From M55B165 sp051744245 (GTDB lineage: Bacteria; Actinomycetota; Humimicrobiia; Humimicrobiales; Humimicrobiaceae), in assembly GCA_051744245.1 (NCBI GenBank), contig JBNJCV010000064.1, positions 1 to 9,868 on the forward strand: a DNA stretch of 9,868 nt, given 5' to 3'. Positions 6,544-9,868 of the stretch are shown piece by piece (positions within the stretch are counted from its first letter, which is position 1; every line of letters begins with the position of its first letter). The position numbers and the translations under genes are program-made. The notes under the pieces were generated by a model, which saw nothing but the letters and a program-made list of their open reading frames with translations, searched no databases and had not been told where the DNA came from.

Positions 6544-6723
6544 CTAGCACACATGATCACAGTCTATATAGTCATCTCTCATATGTACATCAAAATCATC
6601 AGAAACATCTTCTATCCTGGGCGGAGGCCTTTTCTTTCCAAACTCATTTATGCCCAAATAATCAAGAATCTTTTTTACAACCTTATAATCTTTAAATAAA
6701 AGGAATAATTTATTTTTAGACAT
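6544..6723 (-). CDS. 59-aa ORF resembling the C-terminal tail of a Y2/IS91-type transposase
   Basis: The ATG at 6723 opens an uninterrupted 59-codon frame. It begins MSKNKLFLLFKDYKVVKKIL and continues with LDYLGINEFGKKRPPPRIED, then an acidic tail ending DCDHVC. The pattern of a helix (V-V-x-K-I-L-x-Y-L-G) before a tri-proline with basic residues resembles the extreme C-terminus of IS91-like (Y2, PF04986-type) transposases, after their zinc-binding and catalytic parts. Nothing upstream encodes the rest. It is therefore either a transposase remnant that kept its frame or a small protein derived from one. The C-terminal C-x-H-x-C (C55, H57, C59) could bind metal, but this is speculation. Ahead of the ATG are a weak AGAG and a 20-bp palindrome. 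Whether it is expressed is unknown. Confidence 0.45.
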   Translation of the reverse strand: MSKNKLFLLFKDYKVVKKILDYLGINEFGKKRPPPRIEDVSDDFDVHMRDDYIDCDHVC

Positions 6724-6736
6724 GGCAGCTCTTTTT

Positions 6737-6756
6737 TATGTAATAATAATTACATA
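6737..6756. repeat. 20-bp palindrome upstream of the 59-aa ORF
   Basis: TATGTAAT and ATTACATA are perfect 8-bp arms around a four-base AT spacer, 14 bases before the ATG at 6723. No U tract follows on either transcript, so it is not a standard terminator. It could be an operator for a dimeric repressor or part of a mobile-element end. Chance is possible in AT-rich DNA, although an eight-for-eight match is notable. Confidence 0.45.
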
Positions 6757-6815
6757 GTCTATCATTTATTTTAAATGAAAGCCTAAAAAAAATGTATAAA
6801 TAATTGGAAAAATCC

Positions 6816-7665
6816 TTATTCTATTATCTTGCCGATTTTCTCTGCCCAAATCTTCTTGCGGAGCAATCATTAACAGTAAATGAGTAACCATTTTCTCTGC
6901 ATTCTTTCATAACCTGGTAAGTTAACTTTCTGCTGCCATACAAAAAATATTTTCTAGAAAAACCAGGCCTGATTGGTAAACTTCACCTTCTATTTTTTTA
7001 AAATTATTTTCATTAGCAAGAAGTTCCTGCAATGTTAGCTGGTCAATGCCATAAGAATCAAATTTGGGCAGCGTCCTCAAAAGTTTTTATTTTTGCTTGG
7101 GATAGGCTGGAACCTCTACAGCAACATAATCAAATAACTGCCTTGCTATTTTTAATTTTTCTTCACTCCGCTATCATAATCTGTTGCAGCAAGGTTGGAC
7201 CTAATTTCATTTACTCCAAGATTTTTTAATATCTTAAGATTTTTAGAATTTGCTAAAAGGCCGTTTGTATAAACCCAGAAGTATATTTCTGGTTTTCCCC
7301 CTTATTTTTTCAACATAGCTTTTCAGCTCTTCTAAATACAGGAGCGGCTCGCCACCCGTTAAGCCTACCCTTCTATTTTTCCTTATTACGGTAGAAATAT
7401 TTCAGGCATACACTTCTATTATATTTTTCGTCTTCTTTGAGACAGGGAGCTATATAAGAATCTGCAAAACAAAAAGGGCAATCTAGGTTACACCGGTACC
7501 CCAGGGCAATTGTCATGGCCCTGGACCTTGTGCATATACTGCAGCCCTTTATTACTTTACCATTGAGGATGGCCTGGTATGAAGAATGAAACTGCAAATT
7601 CTTTATTTCTTTTTGCAGCTCTCTTATTTTTTTAAAACTTCTGTTTCTTTATGTTTTAATTCCAA
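6816..7665 (-). pseudogene. Radical SAM protein gene, broken by six frameshifts and one stop
   Basis: Joined across frames, the minus strand encodes a recognisable radical SAM enzyme. An N-terminal helix (ETEVLKK, IRELQKEIKN) leads to the cluster motif LGYRCNLDCPFCF (C-x3-C-x2-C for the 4Fe-4S cluster). Next come GLTGGEPLLYLEELKSY (the GGEP motif), WVYTNGLLANSKNLKILKNL, the strand FDYVAVEVPAYP, LPKFDSYGIDQLTLQEL and a C-terminal NDCSARRFGQR, ending at TAA 6816-6818. Frame changes fall near 7627-7633, 7376-7380, 7293-7296, 7161-7172, 6958-6962 and 6836-6839. Five of these are at short A/T runs and fit one-base losses or gains. A TAA interrupts the frame at 7087-7089. The start cannot be fixed; TTG at 7665 is a guess and the frame is open to 7683. 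The gene lies 3' of the cstB-like gene in the same direction. The substrate is unknown. Confidence 0.85.
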
Positions 7666-7713
7666 AATGATTTTAGGCCAATCTTAATAGTATTTCAAAT
7701 TATCTAAAAATCT

Positions 7714-9081
7714 TTATTCTTTAGTCTGGCTATAGCCAGCATAACCTCCAGCTAAATTATATATGTCTTTGAAGCCATGCATCAATAAAATACTTGAAGC
7801 AAGGGAGCCCCGAAGCCCAGAAGCGCAATAAACCAATGTTTTTTTATTGCTGTCCAACTCATTATATCTATCCCTGAGTTCATGGACTGGAATATTTATG
7901 CTCCCTTTTATTTTGTCTTTTTTGTATTCAAAACTATTTCTAACATCTGCTATCTGTATATCTTTTTCTTTTTCTATAAACTTATCTACCTTGCTTGGAT
8001 GGATTAAATTAAAGCTTGAAACTGGGTTGCCGCTCCTTACCCATGCCTGGACTCCATCCTGGAAATAATATATGTTTTCATCAAAGCCCATCCTCCTTAA
8101 AACATTAAATGCATGATATGCATCCCCGCTGCTTTCAGTAATTATTATTATTTCTGCATCAGGGGGCAGGACCCAGCCAGCATAACTTGAAAAGCTTCCA
8201 ATAAGTTTAATATTATATGATTTTGCTATATGCTGTGCTGCAAAAGAATCATATTCCCTGCTATCAATAATTATTTTATTTCGATTTTCAATAGCTTTTT
8301 TTAGGCCTGCGGTATTAAGTGGCATTAATGTTTCAAGATTTTTTAATAAAGCCGGGCCTTTCCTGTTTACATCCGACAACCTTCTATAATGGTCTGGAGC
8401 AGGAGGCATATTCCTCTTTATTTCTTCTTTAAATTCTTCAATGCCTTTAATTGTTAAAAACTTGTTATTTATTCTCTCATAGCCGATAGTTCCAGTTTTA
8501 GTGCTTCCTATAGCCTTACCGCAGAAAGATCCAGGCCCATGCGCCGGAAAAAGCCTACAGTAATCTGGCAATTTCACAATCTTTTCCTGGATGCTGTTAA
8601 AAAGTTTTTCAGACAATTCATCAAACCTTTCTTCAAAAATGTCAGGCCTTCCAACATCCTGTATAAAAATAGTGTCCCCAGTGAAAACCCCAAAAGGGGT
8701 GCTGTTATTTACAGAATTATCATAAGCAATGTAATTAATCATTTCGGGAGAGTGGCCGGGCGTCTCTATAACTCTAAATGATAAACTCTCAACATCGATT
8801 TTATCCCCTTCTTTCAAGCTATTATGCCCGAAAGCAAATTCTGCTTTTTCGGGCCCATATATTTGGGCGCCTGTTTTATCATTTAAATCCAGATGGCCTG
8901 AGACGAAATCCGCATGCAAGTGGGTCAAAAAAATATGTGATATTTTTAAATTATTTTCTTTTGCCTCTTTGATGTAGATATCAATATCCCTTCTGGGGTC
9001 TATAACAACACAGTTATTCCTGTCACCTAAAAGATAAGAGCTATGCGCAATATCGCTGTCAAAAAACTGTTTTATTATCAT
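7714..9081 (-). CDS. Persulfide dioxygenase-rhodanese fusion (CstB-like)
   Basis: This 455-aa protein has three parts. Residues 1-240 are a metallo-beta-lactamase fold of the ETHE1/persulfide dioxygenase type: THLHADFVSGH (H54, H56, D58, H63), TPGHSPE (H110), TGDTIF (D136) and PAHGPGS (H181). By family analogy the Fe(II) ligands are H54, H110 and D136. Residues about 255-355 are a rhodanese fold whose active-site loop reads IITESSGD, so the catalytic cysteine is missing. Residues about 362-455 are an active-type rhodanese with CASGLRG (C419). The order dioxygenase, pseudo-rhodanese, rhodanese is that of staphylococcal CstB, which converts persulfides to thiosulfate using O2. A role in sulfide and persulfide detoxification in the cytoplasm is inferred. 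The ATG at 9081 has AAGGA seven bases upstream. No CsoR-type regulator or quinone oxidoreductase partner is in view. Confidence 0.9.
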   Translation of the reverse strand: MIIKQFFDSDIAHSSYLLGDRNNCVVIDPRRDIDIYIKEAKENNLKISHIFLTHLHADFVSGHLDLNDKTGAQIYGPEKAEFAFGHNSLKEGDKIDVESLSFRVIETPGHSPEMINYIAYDNSVNNSTPFGVFTGDTIFIQDVGRPDIFEERFDELSEKLFNSIQEKIVKLPDYCRLFPAHGPGSFCGKAIGSTKTGTIGYERINNKFLTIKGIEEFKEEIKRNMPPAPDHYRRLSDVNRKGPALLKNLETLMPLNTAGLKKAIENRNKIIIDSREYDSFAAQHIAKSYNIKLIGSFSSYAGWVLPPDAEIIIITESSGDAYHAFNVLRRMGFDENIYYFQDGVQAWVRSGNPVSSFNLIHPSKVDKFIEKEKDIQIADVRNSFEYKKDKIKGSINIPVHELRDRYNELDSNKKTLVYCASGLRGSLASSILLMHGFKDIYNLAGGYAGYSQTKE

Positions 9082-9115
9082 AATAATTTCCTTTTTTGGA
9101 ATAGAGACCTTTAAA

Positions 9116-9128
9116 GCAATTATATTGC
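9116..9128. promoter_or_regulatory. 13-bp palindrome overlapping the likely -10 of the cstB-like gene
   Basis: GCAATTATATTGC has perfect 5-bp arms around TAT. On the minus strand it contains TATAAT (9119-9124), about 38 bases upstream of the ATG at 9081. No good -35 is present, which would suit an activated or repressed promoter. An operator at this place would block RNA polymerase. The regulator is unknown. Confidence 0.4.
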
Positions 9129-9241
9129 ATCCGAATTAATACTAAAACATTCTAAATTTTATCCTAATTTTTAAAATATTTATTTTATAGTACAAAACCT
9201 TTAAAATTAAGATAGTAATAAAAAAGAAAAGGAAGGCAAAT

Positions 9242-9427
9242 ATGAATACGGAAGCAGCAGATAAATTAAAAAAACAAATTGACCAGTTAGGCGAGAAAAT
9301 AAAAGACCTAAAAAGAAAAACAGAAACCGCTTCAGAAAAAGCAAAAACAAAATACAATAAACAAATAAATAAGCTACAGGAAAAAATCCTTAATACCCAG
9401 CAAAAACTGGATAAACTAAAAAGGTAA
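9242..9427 (+). CDS. 61-aa lysine-rich coiled-coil protein
   Basis: This is a small, wholly helical protein with heptad-like spacing of hydrophobic residues (L9, I13, L16, I20, L23 and so on), ending in KLQEKILNTQQKLDKLKR. It has no membrane segment, signal peptide or cysteine. A clean SD (GGAAGG, five-base gap) supports translation from the ATG at 9242. I do not recognise a family. Such composition is found in many unrelated small proteins, and a role in nucleic-acid or membrane association would be a guess. It is divergent from the cstB-like gene, with about 160 bases between starts, and is followed by a long hairpin. Its 61 codons lie in AT-rich sequence, so a chance ORF is not excluded, but the SD plus hairpin argue for a real gene. 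Confidence 0.6.
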   Translation: MNTEAADKLKKQIDQLGEKIKDLKRKTETASEKAKTKYNKQINKLQEKILNTQQKLDKLKR

Positions 9428-9432
9428 TAAAA

Positions 9433-9468
9433 TGGTGGGCAATTAATTTTAAAAAAAATTGCCTGCCA
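9433..9468 (+). terminator. 12-bp hairpin after the coiled-coil gene
   Basis: The arms TGGTGGGCAATT and AATTGCCTGCCA pair along all 12 positions, including two G-U pairs, around an A/T-rich 12-base loop. It starts six bases after the stop at 9427. The plus-strand transcript lacks a T run after the hairpin, so it may stabilise the 3' end or give weak termination rather than act as a classic intrinsic terminator. Confidence 0.45.
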
Positions 9469-9523
9469 ATATAGCCCTTATATCTATTAACCATCTATTC
9501 TAAAGAAAGGGTTAGTAAATATG

Positions 9524-9532
9524 TGATATAAT
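9524..9532 (+). promoter_or_regulatory. Extended -10 sequence with no assigned gene
   Basis: TGATATAAT matches TGn plus a perfect -10 in the stretch between the hairpin and the sugar isomerase end. No -35 is visible. Any transcript would run antisense to the 3' end of the minus-strand isomerase gene. No ORF of useful length follows; one ATG opens a frame of only seven codons. The rest of 9469-9624 shows nothing I can identify. Confidence 0.25.
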
Positions 9533-9624
9533 ATTAATGTAGCTCATGAGGATATTTGAGGTTTACTGAGATTTTGTTACACTCTCAAAATTTGCTCATT
9601 CTACAATTACTCTGATAATTATTT

Positions 9625-9868
9625 TTATTTATTAATATTTAAAATTTTATCTAATGAAAACTTTGCATTTATTATGGACTGATATGGGAAATCTTTATAG
9701 TTAGGCAAAAATTCAACTACCGCCCAGTCATCATAACCAATGTCCTGCACTGCATCCATTACAGCAAAAAAGTCAACATCACCTTCTAATAGATCTACGA
9801 AGCTTCCAAGGCCACATTGGCCAAAGCGGCAATCACAAAAATGTAATTTTTTTATATGGCTACCTAAT
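9625..9868 (-). CDS. Sugar phosphate isomerase/epimerase-like protein, C-terminal part (partial)
   Basis: The last 80 codons of a minus-strand gene run in from the right edge. They read HIKKLHFCDCRFGQCGLGSF, then GDVDFFAVMDAVQDIGYDDW, then AVVEFLPNY, ending NINK at the TAA 9625-9627. The pattern H-x-K-x-x-H, then G-D-V-D-F near an A-x-x-D-I-G-Y-D-x-W run and a V-x-E strand end, is the C-terminal third of xylose isomerase-like TIM barrels (PF01261, sugar phosphate isomerase/epimerase), where these H, D and E positions bind the metal and substrate. The substrate cannot be told, and the start is outside the window. No terminator hairpin is evident just after the stop. Confidence 0.85.
   Translation of the reverse strand, partial: LGSHIKKLHFCDCRFGQCGLGSFVDLLEGDVDFFAVMDAVQDIGYDDWAVVEFLPNYKDFPYQSIINAKFSLDKILNINK

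Noticed and set aside
7032..7229. 65-codon plus-strand ORF
   Set aside because: It lies opposite the radical SAM pseudogene, whose minus-strand frames explain the sequence. It has no SD and no recognisable motif.
7373..7597. Stand-alone 74-aa cysteine-rich radical SAM peptide
   Set aside because: The frame is only one segment of the broken gene; the missing parts continue in other frames on both sides.
9142..9357. 71-codon hydrophobic minus-strand ORF
   Set aside because: It overlaps the start of the coiled-coil gene on the other strand and reads as the complement of Lys-rich codons (Phe/Leu-rich), a typical shadow.
9540..9625. Possible insertion-sequence end or small RNA
   Set aside because: A short ATTTTG/CAAAAT pairing exists, but no matching second end, target duplication or U-tract hairpin was found.
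1..9868. CRISPR array, prophage, toxin-antitoxin or defence island
   Set aside because: I found no regularly spaced direct repeats, phage genes or defence signatures; the coding content is housekeeping and envelope functions.

Overview
The window is AT-rich bacterial DNA (mostly A/T by eye). It carries ordinary housekeeping and envelope genes, five tRNA genes with encoded CCA ends, and sigma-70-type promoters (TTGACA/TATAAT-like). Start signals are mixed: some genes have clear Shine-Dalgarno (SD) sites (GTG start at 3289; ATG at 3421, 9081, 9242) and others have none (2359, 4129, 5465). No phylogenetic marker is complete enough to name a lineage. A low-GC, probably uncultivated bacterium is the safe reading.

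Layout. 1-1469 (minus) is a two-component system: a PAS-containing PhoR-like histidine kinase followed by the first 52 codons of its response regulator, cut by the window edge. 1536-1973 (minus) is a five-gene tRNA operon, transcribed Lys-Glu-Val-Asp-Phe from a strong promoter (2039-2067) just past the stop of a ytxH-like gene (2072-2359, minus). Upstream of that is a HAD-IIB phosphatase resembling mannosyl-3-phosphoglycerate phosphatase (2426-3289, minus, GTG start). A divergent promoter region leads into a plus-strand run: mgtC/sapB-like, yihY/brkB-like, Mut7-C RNase-like and a PlsC-type acyltransferase (3421-6244). The first three are packed with 3- and 0-base gaps and look like one operon; plsC may also have its own, possibly leaderless, promoter.

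6245-7683 has no intact large gene but is not empty. Reading the minus strand across frames gives a C-terminal YitT/DUF2179-like remnant (6245-6388), an intact 59-codon ORF resembling the C-terminal tail of a Y2/IS91-type transposase (6544-6723), and a radical SAM gene (6816 to about 7665) broken by six frameshifts and one nonsense codon. This is a patch of gene decay between healthy genes.

7714-9081 (minus) is an intact three-domain persulfide dioxygenase/rhodanese fusion of the CstB type, with a 13-bp palindrome over its likely -10 box. A 61-aa lysine-rich coiled-coil protein is divergently encoded (9242-9427, plus) and followed by a long hairpin. The right edge holds the 3' end of a minus-strand sugar phosphate isomerase/epimerase-like gene.

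Functionally the window combines signal transduction, envelope and lipid functions and sulfide/persulfide handling. I see no phage, CRISPR array or defence system, and no convincing new multi-gene system. The most unusual features are the decay patch, the stand-alone transposase-tail ORF and the possible leaderless start of plsC.
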